DNA of 64,000 bases from Bacteroidota bacterium (GCA_023459355.1 JAEWUM010000029.1:57303-121302); one strand, 5' to 3'; counted from the stretch's first letter, positions 52,016-60,970 are shown. The notes: generated by a model from the sequence alone, not told the origin. A program made the numbers and translations.

Positions 52016-53560
52016 ATGGCTTCTCAAGAGGATGTTTTCAAGAAATTAATTGCACATTGCAAAGAGTATGGATTCGTTTTTCCATCGAGTGAAATTTACG
52101 ATGGTCTGGGTGCGGTGTACGACTACGGACAAAATGGTGTTGAACTGAAAAACAACATCAAGAAGTATTGGTGGGACAGCATGGTGCTGCTCAACGAAAA
52201 CGTGGTGGGTATCGATGCCGCCATTTTCATGCACCCTACCACCTGGAAAGCTTCGGGTCACGTGGATGCGTTCAACGACCCGCTTATCGACAACAAAGAC
52301 AGCAAAAAAAGGTATCGCGCCGATGTGCTGATTGAAGAGTTGCTGGCAAAATACGATGATAAAATTCAGAAAGAAGTAGATAAGGCAGCCAAACGTTTCG
52401 GCGATAAGTTCGACGAGGCTGTTTTCCGTTCTACCAATGAAAGGGTATTGGAAAATCAGGCCAAACGCGATGAAATCCACGCCCGTTTCGTGAAAGCGCT
52501 CAACGACTCCGATTTAGCGGAACTCAAAGCCATCATCGAAGATTATGAAGTGGTTTGCCCCATCAGCGGCACGAAAAACTGGACCGATGTACGTCAGTTC
52601 AACCTCATGTTCTCTACTGAAATGGGTTCTACTGCCGATGGCGCCATGAAAATCTACCTGCGTCCCGAAACGGCTCAGGGTATTTTCGTGAACTACCTAA
52701 ACGTGCAGAAAACCGGTCGCATGAAGATTCCGTTTGGCATCGCCCAGATTGGTAAAGCTTTCCGCAACGAAATTGTAGCCCGTCAGTTCATCTTCCGCAT
52801 GCGGGAGTTCGAGCAAATGGAAATGCAGTTTTTTGTACGTCCCGGCGAAGAAATGGAATGGTTCGAACACTGGAAACAATGGCGTTTACGCTGGCACAAA
52901 GCCCTCGGGCTCGGCGACCATAAATATCGTTTCCACGACCACGATAAGTTGGCACACTATGCCAATGCTGCTACCGACATTGAATTCGAAATGCCTTTTG
53001 GTTTCAAAGAAGTGGAAGGAATTCACTCCCGTACCGATTTCGATTTGGGAAGTCACGAACAATATTCCGGTAAAAACATCAAATACTTCGATCCGGAGTT
53101 AAACAAATCATATACTCCTTACGTGATAGAAACATCCATCGGTCTCGATCGGACTTTCCTTTCAATAATGGCATCATCCTACACCGAAGAAGTCCTCGAA
53201 GGAGGTGACAGTCGTGTGGTATTGAAGTTACCACCGGTACTGGCTCCGGTAAAAGCAGCCATTCTACCGTTGGTAAAGAAAGACGGTCTGCCCGAAAAAG
53301 CCCGCGAAATCATGAACGAACTGAAGTTCGATTTCAAATGTTTCTACGATGAAAAAGATTCTATCGGGAAACGTTACCGCCGCCAGGATGCCGTGGGTAC
53401 TCCTTTCTGCATCACCGTGGATCACCAAACGCTCGAAGACAACACCGTCACCATCCGTCACCGCGACAGTATGTTACAGGAACGCGTGGCTGTTTCATCA
53501 CTTCAGGGGATTATCGGGGAGCAGGTGAATATGAAGAATTTGTTTAAGAAGATAGTGTGA
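52016..53560 (+). CDS. glyS: Glycine--tRNA ligase (dimeric class II)
   Basis: Charges tRNA-Gly with glycine. The 514-residue protein is the alpha2 type, with LIAHCKEYGFVFPSSEIYDG at the N-terminus, class II motif 2 around FRNEIVARQFIFRMREFEQME, and motif 3 in ETSIGLDRTFLSIM. The C-terminal anticodon-binding domain includes DAVGTPFCITVDH. The stop lies just before the first REP palindrome of the RAYT cluster. Confidence 0.94.
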   Translation: MASQEDVFKKLIAHCKEYGFVFPSSEIYDGLGAVYDYGQNGVELKNNIKKYWWDSMVLLNENVVGIDAAIFMHPTTWKASGHVDAFNDPLIDNKDSKKRYRADVLIEELLAKYDDKIQKEVDKAAKRFGDKFDEAVFRSTNERVLENQAKRDEIHARFVKALNDSDLAELKAIIEDYEVVCPISGTKNWTDVRQFNLMFSTEMGSTADGAMKIYLRPETAQGIFVNYLNVQKTGRMKIPFGIAQIGKAFRNEIVARQFIFRMREFEQMEMQFFVRPGEEMEWFEHWKQWRLRWHKALGLGDHKYRFHDHDKLAHYANAATDIEFEMPFGFKEVEGIHSRTDFDLGSHEQYSGKNIKYFDPELNKSYTPYVIETSIGLDRTFLSIMASSYTEEVLEGGDSRVVLKLPPVLAPVKAAILPLVKKDGLPEKAREIMNELKFDFKCFYDEKDSIGKRYRRQDAVGTPFCITVDHQTLEDNTVTIRHRDSMLQERVAVSSLQGIIGEQVNMKNLFKKIV

Positions 53561-53566
53561 CCTTTT

Positions 53567-53655
53567 AAACCTGTCAGGTTTTAAAAACCTGACAGGTTTG
53601 GTATAGCAACGATATCATCTTCAAACCTGACAGGTTTCAAAAACCTGTCAGGTTT
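53567..53655. repeat. Two 33-bp REP palindromes upstream of the RAYT gene
   Basis: Each copy is AAACCTGTCAGGTTT, 3 bp, then its second arm (53567-53599, and 53623-53655 in the opposite arm order). They are the repeat type expected for the adjoining RAYT gene, which starts 30 bp later. They may also end glyS transcription. Confidence 0.85.
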
Positions 53656-53684
53656 AATTTTAAAAACCTTTATTATTTAAAATC

Positions 53685-54257
53685 ATGTTATCTGGAAAGT
53701 TTTACCACATCTACAACTGTGGCATAAACGGTTGTAATCTGTTTTGTACAGAAGAGAACTACGCTTACTTTCTTCATCTATACGATAAACATATCTCTCC
53801 AATTGCCGACACTTACGCCTGGGTGTTGATGCCTAATCATTTTCATTTACTTGTCAGGATAAAGGATCACTCAAACCTGTCAGGTTTTCAAAACCTGACA
53901 GGTTTAAAACCACCGCATCAGTATTTTTCAAATTTATTTAATGCCTACACGAAGGCCTTCAACAGAAGGACAAAACGACATGGACCATTGTTTGAAAGAC
54001 CATTCAAAAGAAAAGTGATTGAAAATCAAAAATATCTGAGGAATGTGCTCCTGTATATACATAACAATCCGGTTCATCACGGTTTTGTGGAAAACACCTT
54101 AGATTACCCCTGGAGCAGTTATTTGAGTTGTATTTCTATCAAACCATCGAGATTGAAAAGAAACCAGGTGATTGGATGGTTCGATAACGCTGCTAATTTT
54201 GTAAATGCTCATGGCGAGCAGTTAGATTTAAACGAGATAGCGGACATTGCATATTAA
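53685..54257 (+). CDS. REP-associated tyrosine transposase (RAYT)
   Basis: A Y1-type HUH nuclease/transposase of the IS200/IS605-related RAYT family that cuts single-stranded REP palindromes. The 190 residues have the HUH motif NHFHLLV (H52, H54), the nucleophile Tyr in VLLYIHNNPVHHG (Y124), and the family stretch FNAYTKAFNRR...GPLFERPFKRK. A 33-bp REP copy (53873-53905) is inserted in frame and encodes about 11 extra residues (NLSGFQNLTGL, about 64-74) in the variable linker between these motifs. Without it the protein would have 179 residues. The stop codon lies at the edge of the next REP. Confidence 0.88.
   Translation: MLSGKFYHIYNCGINGCNLFCTEENYAYFLHLYDKHISPIADTYAWVLMPNHFHLLVRIKDHSNLSGFQNLTGLKPPHQYFSNLFNAYTKAFNRRTKRHGPLFERPFKRKVIENQKYLRNVLLYIHNNPVHHGFVENTLDYPWSSYLSCISIKPSRLKRNQVIGWFDNAANFVNAHGEQLDLNEIADIAY
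53873..53905. repeat. REP palindrome inside the RAYT reading frame
   Basis: AAACCTGTCAGGTTT, TCA, AAACCTGACAGGTTT: same length and arm order as the copy at 53567. Its 33-bp length keeps the reading frame. Confidence 0.9.
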
Positions 54258-54448
54258 ACCTGTCAGGTTTTTGAAACCTGACAGGTTTGGGCTGGCATGT
54301 TATAAAGGTGGTGTTGATGGAGATTGTGGCGTTTTAAACCTGTCAGGTTTTTGAAACCTGACAGGTTTGGGGTGACATGTTTTTAAGCTGGTGTTGATGA
54401 TGATTGGGACGTTTTAAACCTGTCAGGTTTTTGAAACCTGACACGTTT
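54256..54448. repeat. Three REP palindromes in an exact 80-bp tandem array
   Basis: REP copies start at 54256, 54336 and 54416, exactly 80 bp apart, and each is followed by a similar spacer (GGGCTGGCATG...GGTGTTGATG). The last copy has one changed base (ACACG for ACAGG). Together with the palindrome at 54486 this fills the 326-bp gap between RAYT and cas6, which has no gene. Confidence 0.85.
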
Positions 54449-54485
54449 GGGCTGGCAACAGGTTTGAGGGTGGCAACAGATATTC

Positions 54486-54506
54486 TTGTTGAAAAGTTTT
54501 CAACAA
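54486..54506. promoter_or_regulatory. 21-bp palindrome upstream of cas6
   Basis: TTGTTGAAAA-G-TTTTCAACAA is a perfect palindrome about 78 bp before the cas6 start. It could be an operator of the cas operon or a hairpin. The same TTTTCAACA arm occurs in the hairpin at 3243-3282. Confidence 0.45.
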
Positions 54507-54583
54507 ATTTATACATTCTGGTTGTTACTATTAAATTTTATCCTTAATATTGCATCTTCAATAACCAGCTTATTACCAGAAAC

Positions 54584-55354
54584 ATGAGATTCAAACTGAC
54601 TTTGACTGTAGAGAAAGAACCCTTTGGAAACCGCCTTCCGATAAACTACCAGTACGAACTATCATCATTTGTTTATGCTGCCATTCATCGTTCGGATGCT
54701 CAATATTCCACTTGGTTGCATCAAAATGGGTTTATTGCCGACAACAAGCAGTTTCGCCTGTTCACGTTCTCGCATCTCCATGTTCCGAAATACAACATCG
54801 CCGGTGACCGGCTGATGATCGAATCGCCCACTGTGGAGTGGCAAATTACTTTCCTGCCCGAGCGTTCGACCGAAGAATTCATCCGCGGACTTTTCTCCGA
54901 GCAGGTTTTCACCCTTGGCGACCGCCAATCGAAGGTGCAGTTCCGCGTTACCGGCATTGAACTGATGCCCGAACCCATTTTTAGCCCCGACATGGTCTTC
55001 ACTACCCTTTCGCCCGTTTGCATTGCCCGGCACATACCCGAAACAAACCAAATATTCTACGAATCGCCCGACAGCCCTTATGCCCGCGAAGCCATGCTCC
55101 GCAACCTGAAAAACAAATACGCCGCTTACCACGGACACGAACATACAGGCTCCGACAATTTCGAACTGAAACTGCTTTCGACACCCATCTCGAAATTGGT
55201 GAGCATCAAAACCGGCACGCCCTACCAGACTAAAATCCGGGGCTACACATTTAGGTTTATGTTGAAAGCTGATGAGAATTTGCTGAAAGTAATGTGGAAT
55301 AGTGGATTGGGTGAAAAAGGCAGCATGGGGTTTGGATGCGTGGGAAGGGGATGA
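54584..55354 (+). CDS. cas6: CRISPR-associated endoribonuclease Cas6
   Basis: Cuts the CRISPR precursor RNA within repeats to make guide RNAs. The 256-residue RAMP protein has the N-terminal ferredoxin-like region LPINYQYELSSFVYAAIHRSD (shown in part) and a C-terminal Gly-rich loop GLGEKGSMGFGCVG (about 240-253), the hallmark of Cas6. Base composition is GC-richer than the next cas genes. It is first in the cas operon. The gap to cas5 (64 bp) contains GACAGGATTAACAGGA, a short repeat also found at about 61056-61076. Confidence 0.9.
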   Translation: MRFKLTLTVEKEPFGNRLPINYQYELSSFVYAAIHRSDAQYSTWLHQNGFIADNKQFRLFTFSHLHVPKYNIAGDRLMIESPTVEWQITFLPERSTEEFIRGLFSEQVFTLGDRQSKVQFRVTGIELMPEPIFSPDMVFTTLSPVCIARHIPETNQIFYESPDSPYAREAMLRNLKNKYAAYHGHEHTGSDNFELKLLSTPISKLVSIKTGTPYQTKIRGYTFRFMLKADENLLKVMWNSGLGEKGSMGFGCVGRG

Positions 55355-55418
55355 GACAGAATTTTTGAGAAATTTGAGAGAAATGAGACAGGATTAACAG
55401 GAAAGAAAAAATAATAAT

Positions 55419-56163
55419 ATGGAAATACTAGATTTATCAATTCTTGAGAAGATTCCAGAACCGAACCTAAAGGTAATTCTGGAAATTGAACCCTTAGCTC
55501 CGCTCTCAATGGTGAGTGAGTTGCCCGGTTCCTACTACAAAACATTGAAGAGTCCCGACAAAAAAATGCTGTGTGGACTTTTTGAGAACATTTTAGGATG
55601 GCACATTGATTTGGCCCACCGAAAAGCAATAATAAAAGAACTCGCAGCATTGAGGAAGAAGCAAGCAAAAAAGAACCCACAACTGGAGTTTGTTGACAAA
55701 ACAAAAGGATCAACTTATAGCCCATTGTTGATGGATTACTTTGATATTGATTTACCTGTTTATCCCTCAACAATTAAATCACTACGATGATTTGTGGAGC
55801 AGAGCATTTCGAAGGACTGATTCATATCGGCACACCTTTGGAACCAGATATATAAATACTTCCTTCATAGAACAATGGAGTAAAATCAAAGAAAGAGTAG
55901 ATAGCGACACAAAAAGGAAATCTACTGAAAAGGAAGGACTAAAAGACAAACTATTCAAAAGGTATATTGGGAATTTCCCAATGTATTATAGCACCCCAAC
56001 TAAAAGAGAATTCATTCAATTTGGTGGTAATTTTCAATTGAAGCTTTCAATTGATTCATACTTATTTGAGCAATTGGAAGCCCAACTTCAAATCACTAAT
56101 ATTGGATATTTGGGCAGTAGTGAAGGCTGGGTAAATGTAACCATAAAACAATTTCAGCTATGA
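55419..56163 (+). pseudogene. cas5: cas5, split by a single frameshift
   Basis: Two overlapping frames together make one Cas5-sized RAMP protein (about 247 residues), a backbone subunit of the type I Cascade complex. The first frame (55419-55790) begins MEILDLSILEKIPEPN and ends after YPSTIKSLR. The second frame continues with HYDDLWSRAFRRTDSYR...LGSSEGWVNVTIKQFQL and ends at 56163. Deleting one A of AAA at 55776-55778 would join them as YPSTINHYDDLW. The cause may be a mutation, a sequencing error or recoding. The stop overlaps the cas8 start (ATGA). It is similar in place and size to Cas5p of Bacteroidota. Confidence 0.75.
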
Positions 56164-57692
56164 ATCATCCATTTATTAGATTTGCTCAGGCAATTGTATG
56201 CGAAAACAATAATCTTTCAAAGCCGGAGCTTATCAATAATGCTCACATTCGGCAAACTCTATCTAGTTCGATGGATACTTTTAGATGTATTCCGTCGGAA
56301 GCATTTGAAGGAAAAGAAAAGATAACCTACACCTATACCAACGAAGAAAGTGTAGCAGGAATAAAGGGGAAACCAGATTTTGGGATTTTTCTTTCGCCTC
56401 ATATTATAACCACTGATGGTGCCGCAGGAACTACATGGAAATACATTAAAGAAGTTACTGAATTATTAGAAAAGGATAAAAAAAAATCATTTGGCGCATT
56501 GAATGCAACAACCCCAATGGCAGGAGATTATTTGAGATTTACTGAAGCCGGAGGTACTACAAAATCTAATGCAAGTCTAAATCTTCAGGAAGTTGCTTTT
56601 TCCTTAATATCAGTAATTACTCCCAATAAACCATCAATTTATACATGGCAAGATAGCTCTAATTTTTGTTTGATTCCAGACTTGCCAGATTTTGACCAAT
56701 TAATAGATTTCATTAATTTTTTTAGAAGAATGTATGTCACAAAAGAACGTGATTTCTTTATTGGTCGCGTGTACTCGAAAACAACAGGCAAAGGAGAAAA
56801 CAAAAAGTTGGCTTATAAACCTGATCGACCAAATATCTTTAAAGGAAACTTTCCCAACTCACCCAGAAGTGCAGTATTAGGTAGCGTTGCATTACTAGGT
56901 TCTATTGGAGAATTTACAAAAGAGGCTGACTCTTCTGTGCAAGCAAAAAGAGTTTTGGACAGCTTGAAAGGTGCAGCCATGTATCAAATAAAGAGTGGCG
57001 GAGCAAAATCATTCTCATACAATCATTATGTGATTGACATAGCAAAGCAAGGCAAGCTTAAATCTATCATTGACAGTCTGTATTATTCGAAGTTGTACAA
57101 TCAAGAAAGTCGCTTAAGCAAGGATAATGAATATCAAAAGTTCGACCTGTTCACAAGTCGCTTCCTTCAATTATTTAATCATGCAGCATTTAAGGATTTT
57201 CTTGCCTTTCGAGCTGAATATCCTATTGAAGTAACAATATTGTTTAACACATATTTCATAAAAATGGAAAAAATTGATCCAACAATTGTATCATCAGCCC
57301 GTGCGTTGGGAAAATGGCTCAACAAAGTAGCCTATTTTACAGCTAAAGCTGAGGTAAAAGCAGGTATCTCTAATTATTGGGAGGAACTTCGCAGAGTTAA
57401 ATCAAAAGCTTTGATTGAGTTGGAAAGCTCGACTTTCTCGGCAAAATCAGGCGATGCACTAATAGCGCAAGCAGTAACACGAGCGGGGCGATTATCTGGG
57501 CTCGACGCACCCGAAGCCGCTGCCCTATTTATGGAAAAAACGGCAAGCGGAGAGCTGCCTCTTGAAAATGCAAAAAACCTTCTAATTGCTTTCTCTCGCT
57601 TGATCAATAAAGCAGAAAAGAAAGAAGTGCCAGTTGAATTTAGCAACGATGATTCTGATGAAACAGAAACAGATGACCACAGTGAAGAATAA
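56160..57692 (+). CDS. cas8: Type I Cas8 large subunit (probable Cas8c/Csp2-like)
   Basis: Large subunit of the Cascade complex, expected to recognise the PAM. The 510 residues have no clear catalytic motif or zinc-finger Cys set. Visible pieces are PDFGIFLSPHIITTDG, RDFFIGRVYSKTTG, GNFPNSPRSAVLGSVALLG and an acidic tail (DDSDETETDDHSEE). The assignment relies on position between cas5 and cas7, on size and on the neighbouring families. The set cas6-cas5-cas8-cas7-cas3-cas4 and the host group best fit the PGING subtype, in which this gene is named csp2. Confidence 0.75.
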   Translation: MNHPFIRFAQAIVCENNNLSKPELINNAHIRQTLSSSMDTFRCIPSEAFEGKEKITYTYTNEESVAGIKGKPDFGIFLSPHIITTDGAAGTTWKYIKEVTELLEKDKKKSFGALNATTPMAGDYLRFTEAGGTTKSNASLNLQEVAFSLISVITPNKPSIYTWQDSSNFCLIPDLPDFDQLIDFINFFRRMYVTKERDFFIGRVYSKTTGKGENKKLAYKPDRPNIFKGNFPNSPRSAVLGSVALLGSIGEFTKEADSSVQAKRVLDSLKGAAMYQIKSGGAKSFSYNHYVIDIAKQGKLKSIIDSLYYSKLYNQESRLSKDNEYQKFDLFTSRFLQLFNHAAFKDFLAFRAEYPIEVTILFNTYFIKMEKIDPTIVSSARALGKWLNKVAYFTAKAEVKAGISNYWEELRRVKSKALIELESSTFSAKSGDALIAQAVTRAGRLSGLDAPEAAALFMEKTASGELPLENAKNLLIAFSRLINKAEKKEVPVEFSNDDSDETETDDHSEE

Positions 57693-57717
57693 ATTAAACC
57701 AATAAAATACAAATACA

Positions 57718-58638
57718 ATGGAAATTAAAGGAATTTTAGTTACAGCTCTTGCCCCGTTTGAAAACCATATTGCAAACGGTGGCGAAAAATTGTTAGGCAA
57801 CGCGTCTTCAATTAAAAGAAGGCCAGACGGGCGAGTTTATGTGTCGGGACAAATGCAGCGTCACGTTCTATTTTCTGCAATCGACCGAATAAATTCAGCA
57901 GATACGGCGAAAGGGGAAACCTTTGTTTCAAATGGCGATGGTATTAGTAATTTAATCGAGAAAGACTTGCGTGCTGATATGGGCGGTTTTATGCATCCTT
58001 CAAAAGGTGATTACTCAGGAAGAAGAACGGCTCCATTATCGGTAACACCCGCTGTTGCTGTTGGAGTAAGCGAAGTTGGCAGAGATTTACTTGTTCGGAT
58101 ACGCTTCGATCAATCTGAGGACGCAAAAGATCAGGCATTGGCGACAAAAGAATTTAGCGAATTCGATTTGATGCATATGAATTTCTTTTTGGATATTAGT
58201 GCGTTGAGTATCTCCAAAGCTTTCAAATACGAAAAGAGTTTTAATCTTGGAACAAAGTATTTTAAACATGCCGGTGATGACGAACGGAAACGCCGTGCTC
58301 GGCTTTATTTGGAAGCAACCAAATCGATGAACGACTATGCCAGCCAAGCCCGCAATGCGGTTAGTGGTGAGCCTCAAAAAGTGTTGATTGTTTTCGATAC
58401 TGTTTTAAGTCGCAAAGCAAGCCGATATTTCGTTGCTGGCGAGCAGGAACAGAAAAATATCTTAGCAGAATTAGATGCCAGAGACGCTAAATATTTCATT
58501 GGCGATGATACAACAGAAAAAAGTGTTTATAAAGCTTATAAAGAAGCCTTGGCGTTTTTAGCTGCAAATCCACTTTATGATCCTGCAGGTAAAGATGCAA
58601 AGGTTGTAACATTTGAAGAAGCCTTTGGCGGTGAGTAA
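57718..58638 (+). CDS. cas7: Cas7 backbone protein (DevR/Csp1-like)
   Basis: Forms the helical backbone of the Cascade complex on guide RNA. The 306-residue RAMP protein starts MEIKGILVTALAPFENHIAN and carries the DevR-family pattern RPDGRVYVSGQMQRHVLF (shown in part), DLRADMGGFMHPSKGDY, and the thumb-like region FSEFDLMHMNFFLDISAL. It follows cas8 by 25 bp and overlaps the cas3 start. The DevR/Csp1 type agrees with a PGING-like or I-B-like system. Confidence 0.85.
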   Translation: MEIKGILVTALAPFENHIANGGEKLLGNASSIKRRPDGRVYVSGQMQRHVLFSAIDRINSADTAKGETFVSNGDGISNLIEKDLRADMGGFMHPSKGDYSGRRTAPLSVTPAVAVGVSEVGRDLLVRIRFDQSEDAKDQALATKEFSEFDLMHMNFFLDISALSISKAFKYEKSFNLGTKYFKHAGDDERKRRARLYLEATKSMNDYASQARNAVSGEPQKVLIVFDTVLSRKASRYFVAGEQEQKNILAELDARDAKYFIGDDTTEKSVYKAYKEALAFLAANPLYDPAGKDAKVVTFEEAFGGE

Positions 58639-60889
58639 TTACAAGTATCCCATATTAGCTAAGCCCTCCGGCATTACCCTTGAGCAACATACCCAAGGTG
58701 TCGTGTTGGAAGGAAAGTTATTGTTGGAACAAACGCCTTTTGTTGTTCAGAAATACCAAAAACGCATTGGGAAAAGTTTAGCAATTCGTTTGGAACGGGT
58801 GTGCCAATATCATGACAGAGGAAAGACAACTCACAAATGGCAAATTGCGTGTCAAAAAGATTACGATGCTTTTATTAAATGGCAATCTCAACATGGCGGC
58901 ACATTCAAAGATTATTCAAGAACCGAAAATGCTGGCGAAAATATACGTAAGGCAGGAGTTCGACACGAGATTCAATCATTGCGATTGATCGAAAAAACAA
59001 AACTGCCGTTGCCTCAGCAGGTAGCTATTGCTGCACACCATGGTAAACTGGGAAACAACTTTGAAGAGCGTTGGACGAATGAAAATGCCGCTGACCTTTG
59101 GGGAACTTTTAAAAAGGAAAGTAATCGGGTAATTGAGCAATACTCGTTAGAACAAAGTGCAAAAACACATTATGAATTTGCGGGGCCACGAGGTTTGCTT
59201 CAGCTGGTTGACCATCGAGTAAGTGCAAAAGAAGAAGGAGAATCCCTGCCTCAGTTCACTCAATTTAGCTATCAATTTCCTCACAAAGAAAAAAGAGGTG
59301 TTCAAAGACTGATTGAGCAACATTGGGAAGATGATTTATTACTTGTCCGCGCTCCAACAGGAGCAGGAAAAACCGATGCGTCACTACTATGGGCGCAATT
59401 ACAAATTGAAAACAAACGGGCAGACCGTTTGGTCATAGCCATGCCAACTCGTTTTACATCGAATGCTTTGGCAATTAATGTTGCCGAAAGCTTATCTGAT
59501 ACTGGACTTTACCATTCGAGTGCTTGGTTTGCAAAATATCAGGAACAAGTTGATGCTGGAACTATAAAAAAGCAAGAAGCAGAGAAGATTCATGAATTTG
59601 CGCGGTTGTTACAAACTCCAATAACCGTTTGCACCATTGACCATCTTTTGATGGCCTTGACATTGACAAGGGAAGATCATCATTTAATTGCTTTCAACAT
59701 GGCCAATTCGTGCATAGTAATTGATGAAGCCGATTTCTACGATGATTTTACGCAAGCAAACATTCTTGTTCTTCTCGAAATCCTTAAATATTGGAATGTC
59801 CCCGTTCTTTTAATGAGTGCTTCATTACCTGAATCGGTTTTACCTTCTTATCAAAAACTTGGCTTTAAAATCGACAAGATTATTGAAGACACTTCAGATA
59901 ATTCACGAGATCGGTTTGAAATTAAAACCATCAAAGAATATTCTGAATTGGAAGAAATCATCGATCTGCTCGAATTGTGTGTGGAGAGAGGGACTGCAAT
60001 CGTTTATGCGAACACTGTTGATAAAGCTGTAATGTTCTATGACTGGTTCAAAAAGAGAAAGGCAAACCCAATTTTATACCACAGTCGATTCACAGAACCG
60101 GACAAAAAGGATAAGGAACAAGAACTTATCAATGCGCTGGGAAAAGAAGCTTGGGAAAAGAATTGTGCAAATGGAATAGCTATTCTAACCCAAATTGGCG
60201 AAATGAGTATCAACATTAGTGCTGATATTATGATTTCGGAACTTTGTCCGATTGACCGCTTGACTCAACGTGCTGGCCGATTGTGCCGTTTCGACAAAAC
60301 AAAGGTTGGTGATTTGTATTTGTTAGTGCCACAAAAAAACAATTTGGTTTACCCTGCGCCTTACGGTGAATACGATCGAAAGATTAAGGCTTGGATTCCA
60401 TGCGAAGCGTTTATAAAAACAACAGAAATTCTTGACAACACAAGCTACAGTGCTGAAAGACTTGTAAGTCTTCTAAATCATGTTTATGACGTGCAAGACT
60501 CTTTTTCTCCAAAAGCGATTAACAATGCTAAAAACTTGAAAGAGTATTTTTCATGGAACTGGTTGATTAATCCAAAACAAATAACAGCAACCGATGATAC
60601 AGACACAAATTTTTGGAAAAGTAGGAATATTGCGCCACAGGATACTGTATTTGTCCAAAAACCCACAACAAAATTTTTTTACAACTATTTCAACTTTCAA
60701 AACTGGAAGTTAAATAATTCATTAGAATTACCTATTTATCTTATTGAGAAAGGAATTAGCAATCATATGATAGACTTAATGAAAATTACAGTAAAAGATG
60801 AAACAATTCATATTTATGTACTTAGAAATGGCTTTTATGATTCAGATTATGGTGTAAGATCTTATGATGAAAAGCAAATTTACCTATAA
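58631..60889 (+). CDS. cas3: Cas3 helicase-nuclease (HD-helicase fusion)
   Basis: Degrades target DNA after Cascade binding. The GTG start (8-bp overlap with cas7) gives 752 residues; a TTG at 58613 is an alternative. The N-terminal HD nuclease domain (about 15-200) has its ligands H20, H61-D62 (YHDRGKTTHKWQ), H112, H136-H137 (AAHHGKLG) and D194. The SF2 helicase has Walker A PTGAGKT (242-248), DEAD (365-368), SAS (396-398) and motif VI QRAGRLCRF (546-554). All key residues are present, so nuclease-helicase function looks intact. It ends at a strong hairpin (60911-60970). Confidence 0.93.
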   Translation: MSNYKYPILAKPSGITLEQHTQGVVLEGKLLLEQTPFVVQKYQKRIGKSLAIRLERVCQYHDRGKTTHKWQIACQKDYDAFIKWQSQHGGTFKDYSRTENAGENIRKAGVRHEIQSLRLIEKTKLPLPQQVAIAAHHGKLGNNFEERWTNENAADLWGTFKKESNRVIEQYSLEQSAKTHYEFAGPRGLLQLVDHRVSAKEEGESLPQFTQFSYQFPHKEKRGVQRLIEQHWEDDLLLVRAPTGAGKTDASLLWAQLQIENKRADRLVIAMPTRFTSNALAINVAESLSDTGLYHSSAWFAKYQEQVDAGTIKKQEAEKIHEFARLLQTPITVCTIDHLLMALTLTREDHHLIAFNMANSCIVIDEADFYDDFTQANILVLLEILKYWNVPVLLMSASLPESVLPSYQKLGFKIDKIIEDTSDNSRDRFEIKTIKEYSELEEIIDLLELCVERGTAIVYANTVDKAVMFYDWFKKRKANPILYHSRFTEPDKKDKEQELINALGKEAWEKNCANGIAILTQIGEMSINISADIMISELCPIDRLTQRAGRLCRFDKTKVGDLYLLVPQKNNLVYPAPYGEYDRKIKAWIPCEAFIKTTEILDNTSYSAERLVSLLNHVYDVQDSFSPKAINNAKNLKEYFSWNWLINPKQITATDDTDTNFWKSRNIAPQDTVFVQKPTTKFFYNYFNFQNWKLNNSLELPIYLIEKGISNHMIDLMKITVKDETIHIYVLRNGFYDSDYGVRSYDEKQIYL

Positions 60890-60910
60890 TATCTTAAATT
60901 CATTAAATCC

Positions 60911-60970
60911 ATTACCTTTCATTGTAAGAAAAGCCTCACATATACACCTTTTCTTACAATGTAAGGTAAT
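60911..60970. repeat. Long hairpin after cas3 (23-bp arms)
   Basis: The left arm ATTACCTTTCATTGTAAGAA runs 60911-60933 and its inverted copy runs 60948-60970, with one mismatch and a 14-nt loop. It lies 21 bp after the cas3 stop. A T-tract is missing, so it is either a non-canonical terminator or a repeat element. Short repeated TCCTGT(T/C)AA words follow at about 61049-61080. Confidence 0.75.

Noticed and set aside
54256..54448. Possible CRISPR array next to cas6
   Set aside because: Only three units, each a palindrome of the RAYT type with similar rather than unique spacers. No 28-37-bp repeat with distinct spacers is present anywhere in the window.
55741..56163. Second half of cas5 as an independent gene
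   Set aside because: It lacks its own convincing start (TTG inside the previous frame), and its sequence continues the Cas5 domain of the preceding frame.
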